From positions 1-36,675 of the forward strand of contig JAUWBQ010000003.1 in assembly GCA_030601645.1 (NCBI GenBank): DNA of 36,675 bases, in the 5' to 3' direction. This document shows positions 25,636 to 32,406 of the stretch, in pieces. The notes under the pieces were generated by a model. That model did not search any database, was not told where the DNA came from, and was given only the letters and a program-made list of their open reading frames with translations. Position numbers and translations under genes: made by a program. Origin of the DNA: Candidatus Bathyarchaeota archaeon. Its GTDB lineage: Archaea; Thermoproteota; Bathyarchaeia; TCS64. The first letter of the stretch is position 1. Each line of letters opens with the position of its first letter.

Positions 25636-26630
25636 ACTTCTATTTCATCCCCGACGATCCCGAAACTTGAGATCCGAAAAGGAGTCTCACCATCAGGGAG
25701 GAAGGGACTTGCCACGATCTTCGCGATCCTGAGATTATCACGGCCTTTACGCAAGAAGACTCGTGTATGAACGGCATGACCGAGCACATGGCCGCCCGTA
25801 GCCGTCGGATATTGAGGCCCGCCATATGAATCAGGATGGGCTAATACTTGGTTTGTCACGACACCGGCCGCGTTAAATCCCATGCAGAGCCGCTTCAGTT
25901 TACTCAGATGCTGGTTCAGCTTTCCCTGACGTGGAGCTAGGACTTCCCTTCCAATGAACTCGCTACGGAAATGAGCCATCACACTGTCTACGATGATAAG
26001 CCGAACCCCATTTTCCTTAATTACCTCGTCAGCATTATCGAGGAGAACCACTTGATGCTCGCTAGTATAAGCTCCGGCATAGATAATCCGTTTCAAAACC
26101 TTCTTAGGATCAAGCTTGAGATGAGCGGCCATCTCAACGATTCTCCACGGCCTGAAGACATTTTCAGTATCGATGTAAAGACATGAACCATCCAAGCCCC
26201 CCTCTTCGACGGGGAGCTGTACAGTGACAGCGAGCTGCTGGCAGATCTGCGATTTCCCGGATCCGTACTCCCCATGGAATTCAGTTATACTTCCGGTCTC
26301 GAGGCCGCCCTCCAGCAGCTTGTCGAGAGAATTGCATCCCGTCGTCATCTTGGTTTTATCCTTGTACATTTCAGCCAGCACTGCGGCGGTGACGAATTTT
26401 ACCTCGAGACTCAGGCGCGCTGCTTTAATCACCTTGCCAGCCAAGGTTTCTCCGATTCCGGCCTCAATCAACTCTATTGTACTCGCCGTTGCGATTCCCT
26501 GAACCGTTCTGAAACCGGCTTCTCGCAGCTTGCCAGCGCCGGCTGGGCCCATGCCTGGAAGGTCTTCTATGGTTTGATACTTCGCCCGATAATATTCTCT
26601 GGGATCAGGTTTTTTCTCGTCCATTCTCAC
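25632..26630 (-). CDS. radA: RadA recombinase, 332 aa
   Basis: Archaeal Rad51/RadA strand-exchange ATPase, full length. Residues 18-65 are the helix-hairpin-helix DNA-binding domain (DLPGMGPAGAGKLREAGF). FVTA at 79-82 is the polymerisation motif. Walker A is GEYGSGKS (120-127) and Walker B is LIIVDS (211-216). The L2 region precedes GGHVLGHAVHTRVFLRKGR (279-297). All catalytic motifs look intact, so it is likely active. ATG at 26630 or 26624. Expected to promote recombination-dependent replication or repair of viral DNA; no DNA polymerase, helicase or primase accompanies it here. Confidence 0.93.
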   Translation of the reverse strand: MRMDEKKPDPREYYRAKYQTIEDLPGMGPAGAGKLREAGFRTVQGIATASTIELIEAGIGETLAGKVIKAARLSLEVKFVTAAVLAEMYKDKTKMTTGCNSLDKLLEGGLETGSITEFHGEYGSGKSQICQQLAVTVQLPVEEGGLDGSCLYIDTENVFRPWRIVEMAAHLKLDPKKVLKRIIYAGAYTSEHQVVLLDNADEVIKENGVRLIIVDSVMAHFRSEFIGREVLAPRQGKLNQHLSKLKRLCMGFNAAGVVTNQVLAHPDSYGGPQYPTATGGHVLGHAVHTRVFLRKGRDNLRIAKIVASPFLPDGETPFRISSFGIVGDEIEV

Positions 26631-26694
26631 CGCGTATAAGCGGGTTTCTAGATGTATAAATAGCTTTTTTATAGAGGTAAGAATATAGAAAAAA

Positions 26695-26997
26695 TTAGGA
26701 GTTGCGCCCGATCCACTTGTTCCCTAAGGCGCCTTTGAGGAATTTTTCGATAAGCACAGTAAGCCATCCATAGAGACCCATCTGCGCGATCCAGAACTCT
26801 TTTGTGACGTTGATGCCTGTGAAGGTGGCAATAAGACCTATCGATATAGAAACGATGACGGTAGCTCCAATCTTAGCTATATCAAAGAATTCGAATGGGC
26901 TCGGTCTAGGATCTGCATCCAGCCATGCCTGCATGAATCCAACCAAACCATAGCCGACTGCAGCGAAGATGGCAATCCAGAGATTTGTCCAGTCCAT
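26695..26997 (-). CDS. Small multi-pass membrane protein, holin-like, 100 aa
   Basis: ATG at 26997 (MDWTNLWIAIFAAVGYGLVG) is preferred over the longer upstream frame, whose extra N-terminus lies over the opposite-strand gene at 27095-27349. Three hydrophobic segments are visible: about 6-23, 44-62 and 68-84. Small size, three spans and a short charged tail (KWIGRNS) fit a holin-like or channel-forming viral protein. No lysis enzyme is next to it, so this is tentative. Upstream lies a ribosome-like GGAG about 13 bases away. Confidence 0.65.
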   Translation of the reverse strand: MDWTNLWIAIFAAVGYGLVGFMQAWLDADPRPSPFEFFDIAKIGATVIVSISIGLIATFTGINVTKEFWIAQMGLYGWLTVLIEKFLKGALGNKWIGRNS

Positions 26998-27094
26998 TTG
27001 ATTATCTCTTCTCCAAAAAACTATAAAAGATAATTGGCGAAATGATAAGTATTTAAATAAAAAACTTATACACCACCAAAACATGCTGTGAACC

Positions 27095-27349
27095 ATGGAA
27101 GTAATCGCGAAATTCAGATTAATCGAATGGAAAAACAGCGCATCCTCAAAGAAAGTCGGAGACAAATACGTGGACTGCATACTATCCACACTCACCTTCA
27201 TCCCCGTCGCAGGCGACACCCCAGAGAACAAACTGTTCTGGGACGCAACCCCATCAGGAAAACTTGAACTAGGCATGGTCAACGAAAAAGCCGTAAAAGA
27301 ATTCGAGATGCTAAAAGAATACTACATCACCATCAAACCAGCGGAGTAA
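27095..27349 (+). CDS. Small beta-type phage-like protein, 84 aa
   Basis: Ends with the pattern ENKLFWDATPSGKLELGMV followed by EYYITIKPAE, which resembles a recurring small phage protein with TPSG and YY motifs; its function is not established to my knowledge. No membrane segment. TTTAAATA about 40 bases upstream is a probable TATA box (27053-27060). Divergent from the holin-like gene and followed by a run of seven or more T residues at 27358-27364. Confidence 0.65.
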   Translation: MEVIAKFRLIEWKNSASSKKVGDKYVDCILSTLTFIPVAGDTPENKLFWDATPSGKLELGMVNEKAVKEFEMLKEYYITIKPAE

Positions 27350-27355
27350 CACATC

Positions 27356-27364
27356 CCTTTTTTT
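27356..27364 (+). terminator. T-tract after the 84-aa gene
   Basis: CCC followed by a run of T residues immediately downstream of the stop codon at 27349, typical of archaeal intrinsic termination. It abuts the operator module that starts at 27362. Confidence 0.45.
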
Positions 27365-27409
27365 ATAGACGCTTCTCTATATTTCTTGCCCATGGGCAAG
27401 ATTTATAGA
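27362..27409 (+). promoter_or_regulatory. Operator/promoter module, left copy
   Basis: A perfect 16-bp palindrome CTTGCCCATGGGCAAG (27385-27400) is flanked by two direct repeats TTTATAGAC-N-CTTCTCTA (27362-27379 and 27402-27419). The right-hand TTTATAG is a TATA box about 25 bases before the ATG at 27432. The palindrome therefore lies where the transcription-factor-B site would be, so a dimeric regulator bound there would be expected to block or control transcription. The same module is present inverted at 28706-28753. Confidence 0.75.
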
Positions 27410-27431
27410 CTCTTCTCTAGTATTTTCGTAT

Positions 27432-27989
27432 ATGGCCGCTGAAATGATTGGGCGGGCGATGCGGCTACCGCTTTCCATCATCAGCTATGGCCCCCTAGTT
27501 ACTTCCTGGTGTTACCTGGAGTACCCGAATCATCCAGACGGCTGCCCGAATTATCTCGACAAGGACTGGTGCCCGCCTAAAGTGGCCGAATTCCCCGCCG
27601 GGGCCGACGTCAGCAGCTACAATGTGATCCGTGGCCATAACGACGAGATGTTCCTGCTGAAACTGAAGCCGGACATGGAGCCGACCATGTGGCTATTCAT
27701 CCGACACTTCAACCTTAAAGCATGGGTGAAGAAACTCAGGGATAAACATCCCAAGATGTCGAATGCCCAGGCGAGGATCCCTTACCTCTACCACGACAGG
27801 GTGTACGCCCAGGTCTACGCTGATGCCGAAGCTTTCCGATGGACCCTGGGACGCCCCACTATCCTGCTGCGGAGGCCTGAGGCAAACGGCGTCAATCTGT
27901 TCGCGACGTCCCGGGTCAACGGAGGACCCCAGCTGAAGAAGAACCCGCAGGATGACGTCTACTTTATGGGGATTCTAGCTGAGAAATAA
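27432..27989 (+). CDS. Cys-containing putative metal-binding protein, 185 aa
   Basis: Cys27, Cys38 and Cys47 lie in a segment reading CYLEYPNHPDGCPNY and then WCPPK, reminiscent of small metal-binding proteins (compare DUF2284-type CP-x-Y/CPP patterns), but homology is not certain. The rest is alpha/beta with a Trp-rich region (TMWLFIRHFNLKAWVKKL) and NGGPQLKKNPQDD near the end. It is driven by the palindromic operator module and converges with the 28074-28650 genes, which carry the same module. Function unknown. Confidence 0.65.
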   Translation: MAAEMIGRAMRLPLSIISYGPLVTSWCYLEYPNHPDGCPNYLDKDWCPPKVAEFPAGADVSSYNVIRGHNDEMFLLKLKPDMEPTMWLFIRHFNLKAWVKKLRDKHPKMSNAQARIPYLYHDRVYAQVYADAEAFRWTLGRPTILLRRPEANGVNLFATSRVNGGPQLKKNPQDDVYFMGILAEK

Positions 27990-28023
27990 TGGATTATAGC
28001 TCCATCATTTTCCGTGTTAACTC

Positions 28024-28037
28024 TGGGTCGCGACCCA
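28024..28037. promoter_or_regulatory. Perfect palindrome in the convergent gap
   Basis: TGGGTCGCGACCCA is a perfect 14-bp palindrome between the two convergent genes (27989 and 28074). It could be a bidirectional terminator hairpin or a binding site; there is a T-rich run 12 bases to its right. Which one cannot be decided from sequence. Confidence 0.45.
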
Positions 28038-28073
28038 ATTTATTCTTCGATTTTTTCGTATAAGTTCGAAGCA

Positions 28074-28388
28074 TTAGAGGAGCCGTAGCTTCATCGACCA
28101 CTCGTCCAACCGATTGCTCAAGATGGCCATCTCCCAAGCGGAGAGAGCATCCACTGCATCCGCTAACTCCTCCGCTGTGGCTGCTTCCTTGAAGTTCATA
28201 TATAACACGATCCAGCGCATACGGGACCGTTTCTCTTGATTTTCAATTTCCCTAAGATATCTCAGGAACTTATCATTCTCTTCGAGCTTGGTTACGACAT
28301 CCCTCATTTTAGAGCTCAGCCAGAGGTGACCGTCAGGATCCTCGTCGAAGACCCCTTCGTCCACCAGGGATTGAATTATGCTAGACAT
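28074..28388 (-). CDS. Helical protein with possible winged-helix start, 104 aa
   Basis: ATG at 28388 is chosen: it has GGAGG about 4 bases upstream and overlaps the upstream zinc-ribbon gene. The N-terminus (IIQSLVDEGVFDEDPDGHLW) followed by KMRDVVTKLEENDKFLRYLR suggests a small winged-helix or helical bundle. The remainder is helical with an AEELADAVDAL heptad-like stretch. Last gene of the three-gene minus operon from the 28706-28753 module. Function unknown. Confidence 0.65.
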   Translation of the reverse strand: MSSIIQSLVDEGVFDEDPDGHLWLSSKMRDVVTKLEENDKFLRYLREIENQEKRSRMRWIVLYMNFKEAATAEELADAVDALSAWEMAILSNRLDEWSMKLRLL

Positions 28389-28546
28389 GGGTCCTCCACG
28401 ACGGGAAGGAAAGTAGTACAATTTCGCTCTAGCTTCCAGATATATTTTCCTCTTATAGGACAACGTCCTTCTGGAGGTTGAGTATATGGCCCCCAAGAAA
28501 TATTTGTACGAAAATTGTCACAGAATGAACAATTTACTTTGGGCAT
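28376..28546 (-). CDS. Cys-rich zinc-binding microprotein, 56 aa
   Basis: Reads MPKVNCSFCDNFRTNIS, with Cys6, Cys9, Cys29, Cys43 and Cys54 by translation. A CxxC near the start with later single cysteines suggests a metal-stabilised fold. AGGTGAT, a near-perfect ribosome site, lies just before ATG 28546; another ATG at 28552 overlaps the upstream stop. It overlaps the next gene start by 13 bases. Too short for routine gene calling but well supported by its site and coupling. Confidence 0.65.
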   Translation of the reverse strand: MPKVNCSFCDNFRTNISWGPYTQPPEGRCPIRGKYIWKLERNCTTFLPVVEDPCLA

Positions 28547-28551
28547 TTCCA

Positions 28552-28650
28552 TCACCTTAACAGGGGAGAGGCCTTAGGTTGTTCCCCACGCATCCTGATG
28601 GTAACGCAGTGGATTTTTCCCTCCCACCAGGCCGTGTATTCCTCATCCAC
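28552..28650 (-). CDS. Microprotein, 32 aa
   Basis: GTG at 28650 opens a 32-residue frame (VDEEYTAWWEGKIHCVTI...) ending TGA at 28552, with AGGT four bases upstream. The TGA overlaps an ATG of the next gene (TGATG), so it is probably the first gene of this operon. It is about 60 bases from the TATA box of the operator module. Confidence 0.5.
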   Translation of the reverse strand: MDEEYTAWWEGKIHCVTIRMRGEQPKASPLLR

Positions 28651-28668
28651 CGACCTAATTCCCCCGTC

Positions 28669-28682
28669 CCGGTTCGAACCGG
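28669..28682. promoter_or_regulatory. Perfect palindrome in the 5' leader
   Basis: CCGGTTCGAACCGG is a perfect 14-bp palindrome downstream of the TATA box (28707-28713) and upstream of the microprotein start, near the expected transcription start. It may be an operator or a leader hairpin. It resembles a tRNA T-loop by chance only. Confidence 0.45.
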
Positions 28683-28705
28683 TGATTGAATATTATAGAG
28701 GATAA

Positions 28706-28753
28706 TCTATAAATCTTGCCCATGGGCAAGAAATCTAGTGAAGACTCTATAAA
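28706..28753 (-). promoter_or_regulatory. Operator/promoter module, right copy (inverted)
   Basis: CTTGCCCATGGGCAAG recurs at 28715-28730 with the same flanks as the left copy when read on the minus strand: TTTATAGAGTCTTCACTA upstream and ATTTATAGA (TATA box, 28706-28714) downstream. It would drive 28650-28074 leftwards. The two copies are inverted, about 1.3 kb apart, and share about 45 bp with few changes. Confidence 0.75.
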
Positions 28754-28754
28754 T

Positions 28755-29033
28755 TTACCCCCATGGTCTCCTTCCCATCATCCGCTCTCGTCTCTTCTTC
28801 ACGGATTCTAGATCCTCATAGAAGTCCTCAGGGGTAGGGTTCTGCTTACTCCAATCACCCTTTGGTTCAGGTACCTGAACGCCGCATTCGACGCAGTATC
28901 CGCTCTCATATATCTCCCCCTCAAAAGGGTAAGTCAGGGAGCTGATGAGCTTCGTGCTGCAGTCCGGGCAGTGCTCCGGCGCCGGATGATCGGCATATCC
29001 CGCGAGCATGCGTTTAAACAGTGTGGATTCCAT
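28755..29033 (-). CDS. Zinc-ribbon protein, 92 aa
   Basis: Two CxxC knuckles, HCPDC (Cys22, Cys25) and YCVEC (Cys47, Cys50), about 22 residues apart make a classical zinc ribbon. The C-terminal half is charged and helical (EDFYEDLESVKKRRERMMGR). It overlaps the preceding gene by 20 bases and ends just before the operator module. Might act in transcription or as a protein-binding adaptor; no closer assignment. Confidence 0.7.
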   Translation of the reverse strand: MESTLFKRMLAGYADHPAPEHCPDCSTKLISSLTYPFEGEIYESGYCVECGVQVPEPKGDWSKQNPTPEDFYEDLESVKKRRERMMGRRPWG

Positions 29034-29412
29034 TCTCCATCGCCTCCTTAACCGCTGTCTTCAACCTTACAAGCCACTGGTCGACTAGTTCGATCATCTC
29101 AGGCTGGAAGGGTAGATGAAAGACGAGCTCGAAGTCATCGTCCAGAGTTTTAACTTTCCCATTCTCGAGTTTTACTATCTGGAGCAGGGCTATCCCCCAG
29201 AGGCCCTCGGGAGGATCATGAGTATCCAGCTTGACGAGCTCGAAGGTAAACTTGGGATCCGGTATTGACACCCAGAAATGAGTCCTATCGAATATCTCCT
29301 CACCTCGGTTGAACTGAACATAACGATAAGTAACGGGCAAACATGAAAGAGGCAGTACGCCTTGATAGTCTTTATTCAGCGCAGGGTTCTCCAATGTATG
29401 ATCAGAGTTCAT
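29014..29412 (-). CDS. Hypothetical protein, 132 aa
   Basis: ATG at 29412 (MNSDHTLENPALNKDYQG) is preferred over the longer upstream frame, which would lie over the nucleotidyltransferase-like gene; it overlaps that gene by 11 bases. Alpha/beta with alternating strands (FELVKLDTHD; LWGIALLQIVKLENG) and a C-terminal helix. No motif recognised. Likely co-translated with its neighbours. Confidence 0.6.
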   Translation of the reverse strand: MNSDHTLENPALNKDYQGVLPLSCLPVTYRYVQFNRGEEIFDRTHFWVSIPDPKFTFELVKLDTHDPPEGLWGIALLQIVKLENGKVKTLDDDFELVFHLPFQPEMIELVDQWLVRLKTAVKEAMENGIHTV

Positions 29413-29779
29413 CTTCCGGACACCTCTCAACTGCATGATTCTCCAAGTTGGGGAGGCCGATACCCCATGACTCCGGTGGCGCCGTGATTTTGATCTTCCG
29501 GCATGGCTCGTGAAGCAGTGACTTCGGGAGATATTTGAAGTCGAGGGGTACAAGCTGCAGTATGTCTTCCCGCAGCGCCCTCAGGGCGCCCATGGTCTGC
29601 TCCTTCCATTTGGTCAGTTCGAATCCCCAGGCCTTTCCGCCGCTGCTACGCTGCTCCTCGAACTCTCTAGCCGTCATGCCGAAGTTGGCCTTGAAGACGG
29701 GGTCCTCCATGACTCCGAACATATCGACGTCCCGGGGCTCCTCCTCGTTGAGGGCGGATCCGACAATGTAGAACTCCAA
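29402..29779 (-). CDS. Small nucleotidyltransferase-like protein, 125 aa
   Basis: MEFYIVGSALNEEEPRDVDMF shows the minimal nucleotidyltransferase signature: Gly7-Ser8, then Asp17-x-Asp19. The rest is helical and lacks a further recognised motif, so it may be a lone MNT-like domain. Starts with TTG at 29779, with GGAG about 10 bases upstream. A similar motif opens the giant protein at 12926-19072. Substrate unknown; the fold call rests on one motif. Confidence 0.6.
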   Translation of the reverse strand: MEFYIVGSALNEEEPRDVDMFGVMEDPVFKANFGMTAREFEEQRSSGGKAWGFELTKWKEQTMGALRALREDILQLVPLDFKYLPKSLLHEPCRKIKITAPPESWGIGLPNLENHAVERCPEDEL

Positions 29780-29780
29780 A

Positions 29781-29843
29781 TCAATAGGGCTCCTTGGTTT
29801 TCCTCCTCTTCTTCAGGCGCTTCTTCTTGGCCTTCTTCGTCAT
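29781..29843 (-). CDS. Possible very basic micro-peptide, 20 aa
   Basis: ATG at 29843 opens MTKKAKKKRLKKRRKTKEPY, 13 Lys/Arg in 20 residues, ending TGA one base before the next gene. Such a peptide could bind nucleic acid. There is no strong ribosome site, so it may be a chance frame; it fills the only gap in this operon. Confidence 0.3.
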   Translation of the reverse strand: MTKKAKKKRLKKRRKTKEPY

Positions 29844-29862
29844 CCGTTTATGCGGGATGACA

Positions 29863-30102
29863 TTAGCCTCCCGCAATCACGGGAACCAACCTGAGGGTCT
29901 GCTCTTCACGCTCCATCAGAGCCGCGAGGATCCCGGTCCGGGTAGCCATCTCAAGCTCGAGTTGGGCGTTCTGCCCCTCCCACACTCCGAACTTGCAGGG
30001 CAGCTTCTCCCTCTGATCCAAGATGAAGTCCACAGCCTCGGCAGGCATCATCTCCTGAATCTGGTCCCCGACGTTAGGATCGGGCCATCTTATCTTAACC
30101 AT
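29863..30102 (-). CDS. Hypothetical protein, 79 aa
   Basis: Acidic, helical small protein starting MVKIRWPDPNVGDQIQEMM, without cysteine or membrane segments. It lies in the overlapping minus-strand operon between the 258-aa gene and the nucleotidyltransferase-like gene. No recognised family. The opposite-strand frame here is rich in His, Leu and Pro and is a shadow. Confidence 0.6.
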   Translation of the reverse strand: MVKIRWPDPNVGDQIQEMMPAEAVDFILDQREKLPCKFGVWEGQNAQLELEMATRTGILAALMEREEQTLRLVPVIAGG

Positions 30103-30108
30103 CCATTC

Positions 30109-30885
30109 TCACCTCCTCTCCCCCTCTCTGACTATGCCGTATGTTCCACAACCCCACTGAGCGATGAGCTCCCTGGTCCTGTGTTTGAACCAGTCGATGA
30201 ACGCCGAAACCTCGTCCCCGAGCGGGTACTTGTAGCTCCGGACGTTGCCGCTCGAAGCCACGATCCCGGCGCCCCGGGCGCCCTCCAGGATGGTGAACTT
30301 CCCCGACTTGTTGATGATCAGCCGAAAATCACCCACCAGATTCTCCAGTTCTATGTCGGCGCCCTCCATGAAGGCGAAGTACTGGGCCGAGCTCATCTCC
30401 TCTTCGACCAGCTTCCAAGCCCGATCTCTCACCTCCTGGGGGAACTTCTCGGTGTACTGGAACTGCCGTCCCCCCACACGGGGGAAACCCCATTCGCCCG
30501 GGGCCATCATAATACTTCCCACATGCATGGCCATACTGCCATATCTGGCGACAGACGCATGAAAGCCCCCGAGAGCAACACGGTCTCCGTCGAGGGCCAC
30601 GCCTATAGGGGTTTCATTTCTCCTCGCAGTGCCGTCTTCATTCATGATAACGAGATCCCCCGCTTCGAAGCCCTCGGCAGCTTCCCTCGTTGTAATTATA
30701 CCCATTTCAAGAGCTCTAGCGAGGACAAGCAGACGCTCATCCGTCGTCCCGGCCTCATCGCCAGCGAAATCCATTCCGATAACGGCGTCCATCTTACTAT
30801 CGGAGGAAAATTTCTCTCGCCAGAGACGCACAATATCCCCAAAGCGGATAGGCACCTCTTCATCGGGTTCGACCATGTGGTTCAC
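30109..30885 (-). CDS. Hypothetical protein, 258 aa
   Basis: Starts GTG 30885 or ATG 30876. Contains GDLVIMNEDGTARRNETPIGVALD (about 76-99), a beta pattern like those in capsid-surface proteins, then an Ala/Gly/Met-rich middle and a helical segment (RDRAWKLVEEEMSSAQYFAF). Tyr- and Trp-containing C-terminus. No membrane segment. It overlaps the preceding gene by up to 26 bases. I cannot assign it; a virion-associated or DNA-metabolism role are both possible. Confidence 0.65.
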   Translation of the reverse strand: MNHMVEPDEEVPIRFGDIVRLWREKFSSDSKMDAVIGMDFAGDEAGTTDERLLVLARALEMGIITTREAAEGFEAGDLVIMNEDGTARRNETPIGVALDGDRVALGGFHASVARYGSMAMHVGSIMMAPGEWGFPRVGGRQFQYTEKFPQEVRDRAWKLVEEEMSSAQYFAFMEGADIELENLVGDFRLIINKSGKFTILEGARGAGIVASSGNVRSYKYPLGDEVSAFIDWFKHRTRELIAQWGCGTYGIVREGERR

Positions 30886-31183
30886 TTTTTCTTCGTATCG
30901 GCATCTCTTTTAACTTATCCCAGAGCGTATTGAAGACAGTTTCGGAATAGATGCAGAACCCCTCGAGGAGCTCGCCTTCCTCTTCCTTTTTCTCGGTGAG
31001 GGTAATGAAAGGAAGCGCTTCGCCAGATGCCCTACTGATCTGTATGTTTCGATTTCCACATTCGATTACGGCTTGTGTCTCTTTATCCCGCCCCAAGACA
31101 AATTTGAATATGAGTCTAGGCACCACATCGAGCCGGGGTTTCACATTTAACTTCGAGGAGCAGTTTTCGCTACCGACGCACAT
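30860..31183 (-). CDS. Hypothetical protein, 107 aa
   Basis: ATG at 31183 (MCVGSENCSSKLNVKPRLDV) is favoured over the longer frame because TATA-like sequence (TTTTATTCTATAG) lies 20-35 bases ahead of it, giving a leaderless-type start. Beta strands in the middle (RLIFKFVLG; AVIECGNRNIQI) and a charged C-terminus. No recognised family. First gene of the operon reaching to 28755. Confidence 0.6.
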   Translation of the reverse strand: MCVGSENCSSKLNVKPRLDVVPRLIFKFVLGRDKETQAVIECGNRNIQISRASGEALPFITLTEKKEEEGELLEGFCIYSETVFNTLWDKLKEMPIRRKSEPHGRTR

Positions 31184-31220
31184 GAAATTATAGAGGGGAC
31201 TATAGAATAAAAGATGTTCG

Positions 31221-31457
31221 TTAACCCTCACCTAGCCTCCATTTTTGATCATTCTCATAAAATTTCCAAACCTTTCTGACTAGATAAAAGTATCCCCATA
31301 AGATAACGTATATTGGAACATTAATCCATTCTTGATTCCATTTAAAATATTCTTTAATGGCATCTGCGCATGGAAGAAGAAAAGGAACCATTAGGAGTAC
31401 GGCAACAAACCAAACAGCGGCTCTCCAGCCGTTGAACTCGATTTTAACCATCTTCAT
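31221..31457 (-). CDS. Two-span membrane protein, 78 aa
   Basis: ATG at 31457 (MKMVKIEFNGWRAAVWF) is chosen over the longer frame that overlaps the previous gene in full; it overlaps that gene by 14 bases. Two hydrophobic segments at about 12-30 and 47-60, separated by a short charged loop, with a basic C-terminal tail. Could be a small holin-type or membrane accessory protein; nothing specific is seen. Confidence 0.6.
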   Translation of the reverse strand: MKMVKIEFNGWRAAVWFVAVLLMVPFLLPCADAIKEYFKWNQEWINVPIYVILWGYFYLVRKVWKFYENDQKWRLGEG

Positions 31458-32121
31458 TCTCACTGGATGACTTCTCGAGTATCGCAGCAAGGACGTCACG
31501 GGCCTCGTCGATGCCGAGGTAGCCTGACAGCTTCGCGAGATCCCTGGCCACGGTCCACAGTGTCGGATAGCCCGGGGGCAGCGTATAGACTGTACCCTTC
31601 GCGAAGACATGATCCTTATGCATGACTACAAACCCCGGCTCAGGATCCCTCTCGCGCTTCCCATCTTTAAATGGAATATAATCGGTTAGGAGCCCATAGG
31701 GTTGGAATCCAACCTCAGGCGCCTCCTCGAGCTCCTCGACGGGGAACTCGACAAAAGGCTCGAGCGCCGCGATCTGCTCGGGGGATCCTTTGACTAGGAC
31801 CCAGTAGAAGCCGCTGAAGCTTGATTCAGAAGCCACTATAATGGGGCGACCCCGGGGATTCAACCAGGGGTCAAAGAACCAGCCGTCCTTCAGATCCGCG
31901 GTGAGGTCCTCAACCAGTTTTCCGGTTAGGCTGGCCGCGTGGAGGATCTTGCGCTCCGCTACGGGCCTCCACTTCCGGTAGTATTCGATGGCCTTCGGCA
32001 CCAGTGAATTGGAGATACCTGCCTGATTCGAGATCTCACGGTAATAATCCAGTGCCCGATCACATAGTTCACCATGAGGGACAGCCTTGATGGTTTTAGG
32101 CATTTCTTCAAAGTCTGACAT
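31444..32121 (-). CDS. Hypothetical protein, 225 aa
   Basis: Begins two bases after the stop of the frameshifted ART-like gene and shares a conserved 33-bp upstream element with the 34611-34925 gene. Helical N-terminus (LDYYREISNQAG; AIEYYRKWRPVAERKILHAA), then a mixed middle (GRPIIVASESSFSGFYWVLV) and a C-terminal helical part. No catalytic motif recognised. Its C-terminus overlaps the membrane-protein start. Confidence 0.65.
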   Translation of the reverse strand: MSDFEEMPKTIKAVPHGELCDRALDYYREISNQAGISNSLVPKAIEYYRKWRPVAERKILHAASLTGKLVEDLTADLKDGWFFDPWLNPRGRPIIVASESSFSGFYWVLVKGSPEQIAALEPFVEFPVEELEEAPEVGFQPYGLLTDYIPFKDGKRERDPEPGFVVMHKDHVFAKGTVYTLPPGYPTLWTVARDLAKLSGYLGIDEARDVLAAILEKSSSENEDG

Positions 32122-32154
32122 TCTATTCTATATTCCCGTCTAGAGGTGTTAAAG
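32122..32154 (-). promoter_or_regulatory. Conserved upstream element, copy 1
   Basis: 33 bases directly ahead of the ATG at 32121 match those ahead of the ATG at 34925 with only three changes. On the minus strand it reads CTTTAAC at the distal end (TATA-like, about 30 bases before the ATG) then CTCTAGACGGGAATATAGA. The spacing suits a leaderless promoter. Here it also encodes the end of the frameshifted gene. Confidence 0.55.
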
Positions 32155-32406
32155 ACTTTCGGGTACAGATAACCGGCTGCCTGACATTTTCAGGCGGTAT
32201 ATGCCCCCAGCAGAGGACCTCCCAATCCCGGCAATCATCAAAAGCTGAAAGTTTCAGATCTCCTGTTTCAACCTCCAGGCAGACCTCTCCATTCCAGTAG
32301 CGTTCCGGTTTAGGGTGAGGTACACTATGCCAAACCCGTTGGGGCGCAAGCCTTCCTTGAATATACTCTCAAGGTTTCCCCTCTCAGTCCAGTGATACAA
32401 TATCAA
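32123..32406 (-). pseudogene. Frameshifted ART/KptA-like gene
   Basis: Frame A from TTG at 32406 reads MILYHWTERGNLESIFKEGL and continues to GIVYLT, the start typical of ADP-ribosyltransferase-fold and RNA 2'-phosphotransferase-like proteins (YHxT, NLESI, EGLxP). It then breaks. A second frame continues KPERYWNGEVCLEVETGD through WGHIPPENVRQPVICTRK and stops at 32123. The break lies near 32300, in a run of C residues, and losing one C (CCCC to CCC) would explain it. GGAGG lies about 12 bases before the TTG. It may be true decay or a sequencing error. Confidence 0.6.

Noticed and set aside
26695..27282. 195-residue version of the holin-like gene
   Set aside because: The extra 95 N-terminal residues lie over the opposite-strand 27095-27349 gene and its promoter; ATG 26997 gives a compact three-span protein.
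28655..28690. tRNA gene, from the GGTTCGAACC T-loop-like sequence
   Set aside because: The stem around the loop does not pair in tRNA register and no acceptor, D or anticodon arms are found on either strand; it is a perfect palindrome instead.
29794..30933. 379-residue plus-strand open frame
   Set aside because: Rich in His, Leu and Pro and opposite a chain of overlapping minus-strand genes with better composition and coupling.
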